From assembly GCF_964355755.1 (NCBI RefSeq), contig NC_092674.1, positions 13,707,001 to 13,771,000 of the forward strand: a DNA stretch of 64,000 bases, in the 5' to 3' direction. Under the pieces are notes generated by a model. It did not search any database. It worked only from the letters and a program-made list of their open reading frames with translations, and was not told the DNA's origin. Source of the DNA: Antedon mediterranea (taxonomy: Eukaryota > Echinodermata > Crinoidea > Comatulida > Antedonidae). Shown here piece by piece: positions 53,491 through 64,000 of the stretch. Within the stretch, counting starts at the first letter, position 1; each line of letters opens with the position of its first letter. Made by a program: the position numbers and the translations under genes.

Positions 53491-54325
53491 CGTGTATTGT
53501 ACAGTACAAATCAAAACTTTGTATGAGCCAATAAATATATGTGTTTCGACAAAAAACACAACATTTTCTGCTTTCTGATTGGCTGTTGTTCTGACAACGT
53601 ATTGGGCTAAGAAATATGGTATATATTAAAAAATATTTTATTGATGTTAATAAAATAATCTGATGGCAATTGGATTCAATTTAGAAATGATAATACTAAT
53701 ATTGCTGGTACAATCAATGAAACATATGTAGATTACATTAACATCATAAAATTTTGAAGCAAGTGTCCTTAAAAACGTATGGTTTTCGTTATTGTCAACG
53801 CAATGGATTATCCGAACTGTCAATTATGATTGGTCAACTCACAAGCGTTTGTAGCGATTTCTGTTTTTTAAATCATTTTTTTCTGATTTTAATTATTTTT
53901 TTAATTATTTTATTTATTTATAAATGTTATTTTTAAGTGTTGTATTTTTGTGTTATTTGTCTTGTCAAATTATATTGTACTAAGGGTCCGTATTATGATC
54001 AGCTTTGTCTGGATGTACTATCCTTGTTAAATATTGTTGAAATAAAATAAATATGGGAACCACACCTTTTGGTTAAAAAAACATTTTTTGAATATTGCCA
54101 CTTAACTTTATTTTATATGAAACATAACCATGACTTTATGTTTGTTTAATGAAACGCATCATCATTGTACTCTACAATTGTCTTAACCTTTTATTGAAAT
54201 ATCTGGTATCTTTATAGATAGAAAGTAGTTCACTACAGTTAAAATTATAAAAGTGTATAAAAATAAAATAATAGTATGGAGGTTATGAATTTATTTATGC
54301 CAAATTGGTGGGGTTTTTTTCACAG

Positions 54326-54433
54326 TAAATGGAACTGATCCTTGTACATACAAAGATGAACTTGGTTGTCTCTTCTCTTTTAACTTTGTTATGAATGGAA
54401 CAATGGAGGTGATTCTGGTACAGAAAATAACAT
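54326..54433 (+). CDS. Integrin beta exon (block 2): beta-tail domain
   Basis: 108 nt, TTTTTTTCACAG to GTAAGTAATG. Same peptide as block 1 (DPCTYKDELGCLFSFNFVMN). Intact, phase 1 both sides. Confidence 0.9.
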
Positions 54434-54487
54434 GTAAGTAATGTAAAAAGAAAACCCTAGCAAAATGAAACCCAATACATTGTCTAA

Positions 54488-54617
54488 AGCTCTGTCTACA
54501 CTATCAAGCTTTATGTGACAAAAACATGTTATGTGCCCATATATGGTGATGAAAACTACCGTAATGGGTACATTACACTTTTTTGTCAAACTATTTTGAT
54601 AGTGTAGACATAGAGCT
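54488..54617. mobile_element. MITE with AGCTCTGTCTACACTATCA ends (block 2)
   Basis: Orthologous to 36520-36647; contains a two-base (AT) expansion. Same locus in both blocks, so it predates duplication. Confidence 0.75.
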
Positions 54618-55042
54618 ATATATTGAGATCTCTGTGCACTTCACACACGCGCACACACACCTTCATATATACAGTATACATCCCCTCATTTGACAGGGAC
54701 AATTTGATGGACATCAGCAGACATACTGAACTTTTTTCACAAACAATTACGAAAGAGTACCATCAGTAACCTGTATTCTTTGTATATTAAACATCTTTTA
54801 TTTTTCAATTTGAGACATGCACTTCATTATTATACTAGACTTGTTTGTACAAATGTATGTGAAATGCATGATAGAGTTAGAGTGAAAAAAATGATTGTGA
54901 TGGCTTTTTTGTAGGAAATATTTGCAGAAAAATAAATGTCATTCAAGTGCAGCAAACACGGCTTGTCTTGATTCAACATGTGCAACACTTCATGTTAATA
55001 ATTTATATGAATATTTATCAACATGTGGTACTTTATTTTCAG

Positions 55043-55209
55043 CTTGCCCAGAAGGAATAGATGCTTTATGGCTGGCTATTGGCATCATTATTGGTATATT
55101 ACTAGTTGGTCTAGCCCTTCTGCTGGCCTGGAAGATAGCTACATATATATATGACAAACGAGAATATGCAAAATTTTTGAAAGAGTTAGAAAATGCACGA
55201 ACAGATGCA
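55043..55209 (+). CDS. Integrin beta exon (block 2): transmembrane segment
   Basis: 167 nt, TTATTTTCAG to GTAAGGAATG. Same as block 1 except a Q to R change near the end (ELENARTDA). Hydrophobic helix and WKIATYIYDKREYAKF intact. The ~85 bases upstream at 54910-54990 are missing from block 1. Confidence 0.95.
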
Positions 55210-55641
55210 GTAAGGAATGATTATTTTTTTTATCTTGTAGTTAATAATGTCTATTTATTTATTATTTATGGTTTCCCTTTAAAGACCAGACCATTTTTAT
55301 GTAGAGTCACCACTACATAGCATCCAAGTTCACTGTAGCTGACGTTCCAAGACAACATTATTTATTTTAAACATTTCTATTTGCATTTGAACTCTCTATC
55401 TATCTCTATATCTATTTCTAGTATGATTATGATGTATCGTAGTATTGTAATTGAAAATTTAACAGTACTAGTAAATACCTTAAACTTAAAGTATAAGTAT
55501 ATATTTATGTCAATTTCTGTGATTAACATGCATTGCAGTGGAACATTAGCATTGAAAATACTTATTGAAATTTAATTATATGTTTATGAAAAATGAAACC
55601 AAGAAAATATTACCTCGACATACTTACTTGCTTTTTTTCAG

Positions 55642-55704
55642 AATATAAATCCCCTTTTTAAATCTTCTACTACAACCTACAAGAATCCAACATATGGTAA
55701 ATAG
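55642..55704 (+). CDS. Integrin beta last exon (block 2): NPLF/NPTY tail
   Basis: TTTTTTTCAG to TAG. NINPLFKSSTTTYKNPTYGK, identical peptide to block 1. Confidence 0.95.
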   Translation, partial: NINPLFKSSTTTYKNPTYGK

Positions 55705-56312
55705 AAGGTTTTATGCAAGATGTTGATACCTGTTACCAAACAAGACCTCATTCAGAACCATCCAACAAGGCCCGATCAAATTGAAAACTGATACACAGAC
55801 TAAATGATATCAGAATAATAATTTATGGCAAAGTTCAGACTGTAACTGACAGATCAATCAAGCCTGTTATCAGAAAAAGAAATGCCCACTAGGCCACAAC
55901 TGACATCAGATCAAAGTACCATGAGATACTCTCCACTGGGCCACACAGTAGGATATCAGATCAAAGTGGCTTGTCCAGATCCACAAGGCATGTCCAGATC
56001 CAGATAAAGATCCCAGAAAAACATTCAAATGATGTTTAATAATATCGGATGTCGTAGGCACACAACACAAAATATACCACATAATTATATAAAATGGTCT
56101 GATAGCAGAAACTAACAACCAGAGCATCTTGTCAAACAGAATTCACCACAGGTATCTGATAGAACATGACATTTCTGTAGTATAAATTGAGGTATTAATT
56201 ATTTGGCTAGAGAGCTAACTCCATATTTAACAATAAATTGTTCTATTCATTACCCTAAAAAAATAAGTAATTTATAAAAACTGGACTGTACTTTTATGTA
56301 TGTTTATATTTT

Positions 56313-56343
<31 letters not shown>

Positions 56344-56792
56344 TCTAACTCATGTATTCATAATATTGTAAGTTATTGTTTTATATTATTAAATAATATT
56401 TTTGAACAGATACAGCGGATAATTTTTAAGCACCAACTCTGTCCTCGTCAATTTGCTGTAACATAGTTAGCACTCTAGTCAATCTATTACCTCCTCAATG
56501 GTACCTAGATCATGCTGAATTTGGTGCTAAGTTGCAATATGTGATAAAATTAGAGGTTGATATGACAACAAAAAAATTAGGATTTAAGAATAAATTAGAG
56601 TAGCGTATAGTGGTGTGGCCATGTCTTCTGCCTTAAAAAAAGTGCTTTATTTAATTTAAGATAAATATTTTATATAAAACATGTGAAAATGCTGTTATTT
56701 GTGTGTAAAATTATAATAATATCTTTTCTTAGGATAGTATACAGTAGTGAGCCTATTAAAAGTAATACTGTAATTGGTTACTCTATAGTAAA
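55705..56792. other. 3' untranslated and downstream DNA (block 2)
   Basis: Aligns with 37654-38690. Extra ~35 bases after GGCATGTCCAGATCC near 55990 include a repeated CCAGATCC. A (TA)n microsatellite at about 56312-56342 is longer than in block 1. A possible poly(A) signal AACAATAAATTG is near 56230. Confidence 0.65.
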
Positions 56793-57062
56793 GGAAAATA
56801 TTAGATCCCGTCAATTAAAGTTGCTGGACCACGCGCTTCTAATGCCTGATGACGAACCATTCAAAGAGTACGCTCTGTATGTTCCTCAACATGGGAAAAT
56901 AAAACGAGGAAGTCAGAGAACCAACTTTCTGAGATACATCCAACAGCTTTTAGGGGATGAAGGAGGCATGATTACCTCTGATAAGCTGTCAGAGTTAGCC
57001 AAGGACCATTGTGGTTGGAGAAAGCTTGTAGTCGCCTGCTCCGCAGCCGACAGATGATGATG
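56793..57062 (+). mobile_element. 5'-truncated LINE fragment with target duplication
   Basis: 270 bases absent from block 1 (near 38694). Flanked by ATAGTAAA at 56785-56792 and 57063-57070. Encodes the C-terminal end of a LINE pol: EYALYVPQHGKIKRGSQRTN, then LRYIQQLLGD and SELAKDHCGWRKLVVACSAA, ending in a (GAT)n tail. Clade uncertain (RTE- or L1-like). Inserted after the duplication. Confidence 0.85.
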
Positions 57063-57928
57063 ATAGTAAACATAAAAAACACAGTACTGACTGTATAAAT
57101 AAGAACTCCCAGCCAGTTTTTAAGGGAAACTCTATTAAGCTTGGTTCCCACTAGGACGCAGTACAAGGACGTAAGCCGCAACGCAAGCAAATAGGTCGAA
57201 TGCATTGTGTCATATTGCTAACCAGACTTTAAGGGGACACTGGTCCCAAAGGTGTCCCTATAATACAGTTTCCACTGTAATATTTATGCAGGTACATAAC
57301 AAAGATGGAGGAATTTTCCCTCTTCTATACAAATATCCTAACTATCTAGTTTTCTAATTTGATGATTATTCTCCAATTTATACATGTATATGTTTCAAAG
57401 GTTTAATTGTTAAATTAATACATAAAACAGTAAAAAGAATATTTAAAATATTCAAAGTATTGAAAATATCAAAAATCTTTTTAAAAGATGTTCATGTTTT
57501 CTGAATAAATCTCTTATATTTATCCTTCCGATACGATATACACTTACTACTGTTTTTTTTTTACTTCGGCCATTCGGCAATGTATTCATTCACTATGTAC
57601 AATCACAGGTCAATACATAACATTTTTTCTTGTAAATTTGACTCAATTTACATTAGTGTTAAACCTGTATAAAGGTCATATAAAAGGCAAACTGTTCCAT
57701 ACTGACACTATAAACATTAATAAGCAATACTGGTTGTAAAACAATATTGTAATATTACTACTTACTACTGTTTTAAGTTTGTTTTTATTATTACTTTGTT
57801 ATTGTATGTGTATATTATTACTTGTTTAAGACAGAAAAGACGTTTAATATATAATTTCAATATAAATTGTAATAACAAAATGAGATAACAACGTTTATGA
57901 ACCATCGTGGAACCACTTTCAAGATCAA

Positions 57929-57948
57929 ACAATAATATACATAATATA
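57929..57948. other. Uninterrupted site matching the DIRS insertion
   Basis: AACAATAAT|ATACATAATAT in block 2; block 1 has the same words split by 39572-44526. It gives an exact insertion point with no target duplication. Confidence 0.93.
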
Positions 57949-58868
57949 CCGTAAAACATCGAAAATAAGTCCATCTCTATATCAAGCCTATTAGGCTTCT
58001 TTTCACGATACTATGGGCTTCTTTTTCGAAATAGACTGTATTATAATGTCAAAGGAACATAAGTTATGATCGTGTTATTATACGGTATGGATATATTAAT
58101 GACCTTGCAACCATTTTTAACCATGAACTCGTATATTTCTTCTACAACTTATTGTTTTCCAAATGCTACTTTTATTTCATCTTGCATCTTCTTGTCTGCT
58201 TCCTTGGCAAATATATAAAATTGGCAGAGAATGTTTTAAAAATCATATATGAAACGTCATTAATTTAATCTTTTTGCCATTAGATTTTGTATTAGAATTA
58301 TTTAATTCAAGTTTAATGTACATTATTGATTTTTTTTAGTATCAATGTGGTAGTTATTAATAGTTCAAGGGTTTGAATTGTGTAAACATCGAGTATTTAG
58401 TGAATTTAATATAAACCAAGTCTTATTGTAGGCCTATGTAAGAGCACAAGCTCGTCCAGGGATGTCGGGTCGTTCGGTTCAAAATAATTCTAATCCTAAG
58501 GTGCCCTTTTCAAGTTAGAAACCAGCAGCGAAAGTGGTAAATAGGCCTCATGACAATTATTTGGAAAATTCATTCATCTACTACTATAAGGCCTACAGCT
58601 ATATTTTCTTTTAAAAATCTTGGCTATGGACTAGGAACAGCGAAGAGTAAGACTCGTTCATCTTTTAAAATTACAGTACAAAGCTCCCGGCCCTTAAAAA
58701 AAAACATCAACAATACCAAAATTGATATTGCTTTTTATTTAATTGTGAATTACTATAAAATAGTGTATTTATGTAATTATTAAATAATATATACTAAACA
58801 CAATCACATCTAACCCAATTCTGTGACAATAAAAAAAAAAGGTTTATCTGATTTTCCAACAGCATTTT
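57949..58868. other. Downstream block 2 DNA, no gene recognised
   Basis: Aligns with 44538-45500. Ends where the block 2-only insertion begins, in CAACAGCATTTTT. Confidence 0.6.
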
Positions 58869-58913
58869 TAGTCGCGTGGAAGCGACTCTATAGTTCACTA
58901 TGTCGGTCGGTCG

Positions 58914-58944
<31 letters not shown>

Positions 58945-58949
58945 GGTCG

Positions 58950-58980
<31 letters not shown>

Positions 58981-59700
58981 GGTCCGGTATCACTATGCGT
59001 TTTATCGCTTTCTGACCTTATCTTGATATCAGTTTAATCTAGCTAGGTCAATTTTTCACAGTATATTCCTTATTGCCAGGAATCAATGTGGTTATGTTTT
59101 CACGGTGCGCAATAAAAAATTACGCGGTCTACGCACGATTTAACGAAATCACGTTTGTAATCATATCTTCACAACCATGAATCACAATTAAATAAAATTT
59201 GGTACTCATACATTTCAGGGCATAAATCATCATATGGCAATACAATTACGTGCGTAGCGCATGTAACGCATGCGTACGCGCGCTTAACATTTTCAAAATT
59301 TATTTTCGATGAAATAAGAGTACATTTCAGGCAATTTTAAGCGTTTACAAAATTGCCATGAGTGCGCATATTTTTGCGCGCGCACTGCGCGTTAAATGTT
59401 ATTGGGCACTCTTTTTGCCCGATTTCTGTTTTCTTGACTTACTTTTCAACTCGAAATTACGTTATACGAGCACGTCGAAAGTGACAGGCTACGCACGTGT
59501 AAATTTAAAAAAAAATAAATGTTTTTAAACATTTCAACATTTTTAAACATGTTCAGTAATTTCGGTCAGTATAGTTCACTATGTCGGTCGGTCGGTCTCT
59601 CTGTCTGTCGGTCTGTCGGTCTGTCTGTCGGTCTGTCGGTCTGTCTGTCGGTCCGGTATCACTATGAATTGTAGCACGCGACTTAATGGCTGTTGGCCTT
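58869..59700. mobile_element. Block 2-only element with duplicated microsatellite ends
   Basis: About 830 bases absent from block 1 at 45501. Two direct copies of a unit TATAGTTCACTATGTCGGTC, then (GTCT/GTCG)n, then GTCCGGTATCACTATG lie near its two ends (58889-59000 and 59570-59666). The outermost bases AGTCGCGTG and CACGCGACT are inverted. The core is rich in GCGC and shares words with Helitron family 2 in opposite orientation. No ORF except repeat artefacts. Confidence 0.65.
58901..58984 (+). repeat. (GTCT)n/(GTCG)n microsatellite
   Basis: GTCGGTCGGTCTGTCTGTC and similar tetranucleotides for about 80 bases; a second, shorter and more interrupted array lies at 59580-59652. Confidence 0.95.
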
Positions 59701-60000
59701 GTTTATATAATCTTGTAATATATTTAGGCCTATAACTTAGTTTACACAATTTTATTTTTATTTATTTTTGTCTGTAAATAATTGTATCTGATCATAATGT
59801 TATACTAGAAGAAAGAGATCGGCAATAATAAATAGCAATGTGTCGATTGGTCATGAAGGCACCAACTTCAATTTGTACACCAGGTATAATATAGATCACG
59901 CGTTTATTTATTATGAGTGTTGATATTAACTGTACGTGTATTTTGCCATATACTTTTCATTAAATCAATTTACCTTTACGTAACGTTATATTTTAGAATT

Positions 60001-60165
60001 ATGAATGCTGCTTTATTAGTAGTATGGCCTGTGTGGTATATTACGGCGTTGTATCGTCTTCTCGTCTTTAAAATCGACAGCGTAGGACACTACGATGTCT
60101 TGCAATGTCCAGCAGATGAAGTGGTGCGCGCTGCGAGTTCTGTCTTACAACCTTATGAATTTAGT
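60001..60165 (+). CDS. Unrecognised exon conserved in both blocks (copy 2)
   Basis: 55 codons, ATG to GTATGT. MNAALLVVWPVWYITALYRL, VGHYDVLQCPADEVVRAASS, VLQPYEFS. Same length, frame and donor as 45807-45971. Lies 1.2 kb upstream of the SLC22 exon, but no link is evident. The open frame extends upstream to 59917 without a better start. Confidence 0.5.
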
Positions 60166-60196
60166 GTATGTATATAATGTTTGAAACATTAAATTA

Positions 60197-61397
60197 GTTA
60201 AATGTAATCCGTAAGTGCCTTGGAAAAAAAAGCTTGTAATATTTTGTATAGATATTTATAGTATTAACCGTACACAAATGTTTTTATAATAGCTATATTA
60301 TTATAGGATAATATCAAATAAAACACTTTATCACATCATTTTTCCCTTTGTGTTACGTCATTGAATATAGCCTATATTCGTCTATTGATCCTTCTAATAA
60401 TATAAGTTGTCAAAATAAAGTACCGGCACAAAAACTTCTTTTATTTTACGATATATAAATTTATATTATAACTTAACTTAACATACGAATGAACAGTAAT
60501 CTTTTACTTGACCACCAGCAGATAAATATGGACACTGTAGGTAATAGGTCTTTACTGTATTCACTTCTGCCAAAGATTTTTATTTTATAATAATGGTCGC
60601 GTTTAGTCTGAACTACGCGCGATTTTATGAAATGTTATGATCATAAATTCGAAACCAGATATTTTCCAATACAGCACTGGTTTATAATATCAAAATAGTC
60701 AACTTTCTACAGAGCTTTACCATTTAAAATGCACACAATAAATGTCCTAAAACGTTGCCGGCCATTTTGAGCATTTCAAATTATCATGTCATTGTCCGTC
60801 TTGTTAGCGTCACGCTCGTATTATGCACGGCGTACAAAACATACTTAACGAGGCCATTTTTTATGAACTAAAACGAAACACAACATGCAATTTAAACTAA
60901 TAATTCGTGCGATTACAGCGCCTCAGATGCCAAAAGGTGACAATGAAAATTATAGATGTACAATTTTTTTTCCGATCCGAAAAATCATCATATATTGCAA
61001 ACTTATTTTTAGGATAGAGGATAATCATATTTCCATCACCGCATTTATAGGTTCTATAGAGCGATTTGGTTTAAACTTGGTAAAAAGAATAACACATGAC
61101 GTCTTATACGTATACTTCAAGCTTAACAGATACAAACTGGAACGCCCACTCACTGGAAATATTAATAAACAAACAATAACTACTACAAACTTGTGGATCA
61201 AGTCTAGCGAATCACCTAACCGTAAAATGTACACACGCAACAATAGTGGACTAATCGTACACAGCATAAAGTTTTATTAGCTGGTCTAACTGATAAAAGG
61301 ATGATGGCTTCCAATTGGCAGTGCAGTGCAGTCCTCTCCTACTCCAGAGTTTTATTCATTTTATATAGTCACATTGATATCAACTTCGTTTTACAAT
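60197..61397. other. No gene recognised
   Basis: Beyond the duplicated block. AT-rich with a CG-containing section at 60590-60860 (GCGCGATTTTATGAAATG, CGTCACGCTCGTATTATGC) similar in style to the Helitron-like sequence near 31500. The open frame 60885-61280 has no recognised domain. The last ~100 bases are probably SLC22 5' untranslated sequence. Confidence 0.5.
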
Positions 61398-61808
61398 ATG
61401 GATTTTGACGATGTTCTAAAACTTCTTGGCGACTTCGGTCGATATCAGAAGCGACAGTATGCCATGGTTTGCCTAATCGTCATTCCTGTTGCAATACATA
61501 GCCTATCGCATGTGTTTATCTCCGGTAGAACAGATCACTGGTGTGTCTTACCGGAGTTACAAAACTTTAATTGTACAAACAGTGATTCAGTCGAAAGGGA
61601 AGCATGTATCAAAATAAAACAAAACTTAGCAAGACCTAAAGATGATGTAAATACAATACCAAACGAAGCACAATGCTGGATGTATACGAGCGAAGACATC
61701 ACGGAAGCACTTTTTACAAACAACGTATCTCGAGAACTTGACATTACATTGTGTACAAATGGATGGGAATACGATACCTCTCAGTACAAGTCAACTATCA
61801 TCCAAGAG
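61398..61808 (+). CDS. SLC22-type organic ion transporter, first coding exon
   Basis: 137 codons from ATG to GAG|GTAAAG. MDFDDVLKLLGDFGRYQKRQ is the G-x-F-G-x-Y-Q N-terminus of SLC22 (organic cation/anion/zwitterion transporter) proteins. The first membrane helix YAMVCLIVIPVAIHSLSHVF follows, then the large extracellular loop with H-x-C (TDHWCVLP), several more cysteines and NCTN, NNVS glycosylation sites. It ends at CTNGWEYDTSQYKSTIIQE, the C-x-x-G-W-x-Y-D-x-S-x-F/Y-x-S-T-I-x-x-E signature just before helix 2; the expected W/D follows in the next exon. The remaining exons lie beyond the window. The first ATG in good context is used. Confidence 0.93.
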
Positions 61809-63461
61809 GTAAAGTCAAATATAGGTAGTTACGTAAGCATCTAAAATTGTGTTAATATTAGTAGCGTGACATCACAAACGATGCCTCATTTTGTGTTCCT
61901 TGTCAAGTCAATACGGACATTTAGGTTTTTCACAATTTAGGGAATGGTTCTTTCTCAATAGTTACTGTATAGGAATGCTTATAAATAGATGGAGAACTAA
62001 TAAATAACTATGTGTGCAAGCCCACAACACGTTTTTTTTTTTGGCTGAAAGAACATTATTCGCTGCAATAGGCCTCAGCAGAGAGCTTATACATTTGGTC
62101 TGTTTGGCATAATATTGATTTGGGCGGTATGAAGGGAGTTACACATAAAGTCTTGGAAGTGTTGTTAGAAAGCGAAAAGAATGCATGTTATGATATCGTA
62201 CCGGTAATGTTGGTAAAAGTCTCAAAATTATCTTGGATCAACACTAGTGGGATTAGGTGATAGAAATCATCTCACCACCACTAACCACTGGAATCAGTGT
62301 ATTGAGCTTCGAACAATTATCTTAAATTTTATATAATTAATTAATTCCAAGCTGGAACTTTGACAAATTTTTATTTAATTTCCGGTCAACTAAAGGTCCA
62401 ATTCTATAACTGGCTCAGTCGCGCTATACGTGTTTATTAATTAATCGAAATCGTAATTGGTTGCTAATAAAGAATCAACTGTTTCTGAAATACGAACCCC
62501 TATAAGAATTCTAGTTACGCGTTTGGTTTTTTTTTGTAATACAGGTTTCTAGGGACACCGTGTCGAACCAGGGAGATACCTCCCGTACAATGGTTAGAGC
62601 ACATTATCTAGTATACAAACCCATCCGTTAACGACAAAATTATCACAGAATTAGCGTTTTTTTTTAGAAAAATATTCCAATGAGGGTTAAATGTCGACAC
62701 TATTGTATGAGAGAATTTTAAGAGATATTGTACGCGTTGATGTGAGCTGAATGGCATACGGTGGTAGAAACTTTTCTGATTGGTTGATCAAATGACAGTT
62801 TGTCTTCCTTTGTGGTACTGCAAAGACTGCATTATGTGGTTGGGAACAGATTACTGGGACAGAATCTCCACTCACGCTCACGGAGGTTCAACTGTATTAA
62901 CCATTTAAAAAAAGAAATGATTTGATGGTCACTTTATCATGCACGATTGAGTGAGATGCTTTCCGTGTTACACTTGGTAGTATAGGATAAATATAAATTG
63001 CAACGTTATATTGTCAGTATTATACAATAACATCTTTCATGAAATATTTATTAAAATGAATGAGTCCATGACTCTAATTTTTATGATGGTAGGCCAAATG
63101 GTATGAAATTTATAGCAATTAAAATTATGCCAAGAAAATGTCAATAATGTGTCAATATATTTGTTAAAATATCGAATAATAGTCATAAACTTGGCGCATA
63201 CCGCGTTACTTACAAAACAAGACATTTCACTTCCGTATGAATGCATTGTGAGTATAAATGCCGGGGTCATCCAGTAACTAATCAAAACTCCAAACATTTC
63301 GTTTTATATTCAAATGACACACTGAAAAACCCGAACGTATCTTTTTAAGCTATATCAACCCTTTTTTATCAGCTAATCTTTAAACAGTAGTTAGATAGTA
63401 CATCAAATTTAATTTAGGTTTACCGAAAACCAAACTAAGTGGGTCAGGTTTATCAAATCTA
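61809..63461. other. First intron of the SLC22 gene, no exon seen
   Basis: AT-rich. No continuation exon (D-L-V-C start) was found up to the right edge. Confidence 0.6.
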
Positions 63462-63673
63462 CGGTGGCCTGTAAGTGTCACGGCAACTTTTTTTAAATAT
63501 CACGGCAATTTACAAAAAAGCCACGGCAATTTACAAAAAAACACGGCATTTGAACAAAAATACCACAGCAACTTAAAAATGAAACACCATGGCTTTTTAA
63601 AAAAATTACCGAGGTTTATTTTGTAAATTGCCGTATATTTTTTTAAAGTTGCCGTGACGCTTACAGGCCACCG
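63462..63673. mobile_element. Fold-back MITE with TA target duplication
   Basis: CGGTGGCCTGTAAGTGTCAC at the left and its near-perfect complement at the right (GTGACGCTTACAGGCCACCG), flanked by TA. The inverted arms extend about 55 bases. The interior carries tandem CACGGCAATTTACAAAAAA units. Absent coding capacity suggests a Tc1/mariner-superfamily MITE. Confidence 0.85.
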
Positions 63674-63675
63674 TA

Positions 63676-64000
63676 CAAACCGCGATCGAAAGTATGAGTG
63701 TTCGCTCTGACGTCCTAATGATTGTGGTGATTGTATTTTTTCCTCTTTGTTTGTTATTACGTTGGTAGGTGACATTGTTAGAGCTCATGAAGACCCTGAA
63801 TAAAATCTCAAAGTAGCCTACTGCACATTATAATATATAATTTCTTGGCAAATGATGCATGTGATACGATTATAACGAGTTACACAAATCAAAGTTAACT
63901 TAACGAATACCATGCACAATTGTAGAATCACTAGTCCATAAGAAATTCGGCGAATCTCGATTCACATGAGAAGCTGTTTATCCTGAATCTGGACGTTGAC
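63676..64000. other. No gene recognised
   Basis: Presumed SLC22 intron sequence; nothing supported. Confidence 0.5.

Larger units (their letters stand above)
47310..60196 (+). repeat. Tandem duplication, block 2
   Basis: Starts at (TA)n then CCTGAAAAAATATGGTTGGA, aligned to 24473 onward, and ends at TGTTTGAAACATTAAATT near 60196. Contains all integrin exons from the end of the beta-I domain to the stop, but no upstream exon and no promoter. Block 2-only insertions: SINE-like at 49691, LINE at 56793, microsatellite-bearing element at 58869. Confidence 0.92.

Noticed and set aside
56683-56792. N-terminal part of the 56683-57057 open frame as a host gene
   Set aside because: The frame crosses from flanking DNA into a LINE insertion bounded by ATAGTAAA; only the LINE part is coding-derived.
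58823-59026. Open frame encoding SVCLSVGLSV-type repeats
   Set aside because: Translation of a (GTCT)n microsatellite.
24473-60196. Two functional integrin beta genes
   Set aside because: Block 2 has no upstream exons and both blocks have several frame lesions, including deletions too large to be base-calling errors.
60885-61280. 131-codon open frame as a gene
   Set aside because: No recognisable domain, AT-driven composition, no splice or homology support.

Overview
The window is AT-rich animal nuclear DNA: coding sequence is split into short exons by GT...AG introns, and most of the rest is eukaryotic mobile elements. The element set (a Ty3/gypsy element with the Gmr1 domain order, a DIRS1-type tyrosine-recombinase retrotransposon, Helitrons, CR1/Rex1-like LINEs) and the integrin and SLC22 exons suggest an invertebrate deuterostome, probably an echinoderm. 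That assignment is an inference, not a match to a named species. No rRNA, tRNA, CRISPR or bacterial features were seen.

Layout. 1-6.5 kb: AGGCCTA-rich DNA, a terminal-inverted-repeat (TIR) element carrying a minisatellite that switches strand, and a decayed CR1/Rex1-like LINE. 6.5-16.2 kb: a complete minus-strand Gmr1-like LTR retrotransposon with a 5-bp target duplication CCAAG, both LTRs, primer-binding site and polypurine tract; its pol order is protease-integrase-RT-RNase H. Its 5' LTR is split by a later, 5'-truncated LINE. 17.0-37.7 kb: plus-strand exons of an integrin beta gene, from the middle of the beta-I domain to the transmembrane segment and an NPxF/NPxY tail, with introns full of insertions (Helitron, TIR element, fold-back, LINE). 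39.6-44.5 kb: a DIRS1-like element with inverted terminal repeats and an internal complementary region. 47.3-60.2 kb: a second direct copy of about 12-13 kb of the integrin 3' half plus downstream DNA. From 61.4 kb: the first coding exon of an SLC22-type organic ion transporter, running off the right end.

The tandem duplication is the key to the window. Blocks 24.47-46.01 kb and 47.31-60.20 kb align through most of their length, so each works as a natural empty-site control for insertions in the other. The DIRS element (57,936), the large Helitron (near 53,037), a LINE fragment with 8-bp target duplications, a SINE-like insert and others can each be placed before or after the duplication. Both copies of the integrin 3' half carry frame lesions, mostly different ones, and block 2 lacks every exon upstream of the end of the beta-I domain. 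As read, neither encodes a complete integrin beta; some one-base lesions could be assembly errors, but the 86-bp, 17-bp and whole-exon deletions are probably real.

The genes do not form an operon-like system. The host content is one damaged, partly duplicated adhesion-receptor gene, a duplicated unrecognised exon, and the start of a transporter gene.
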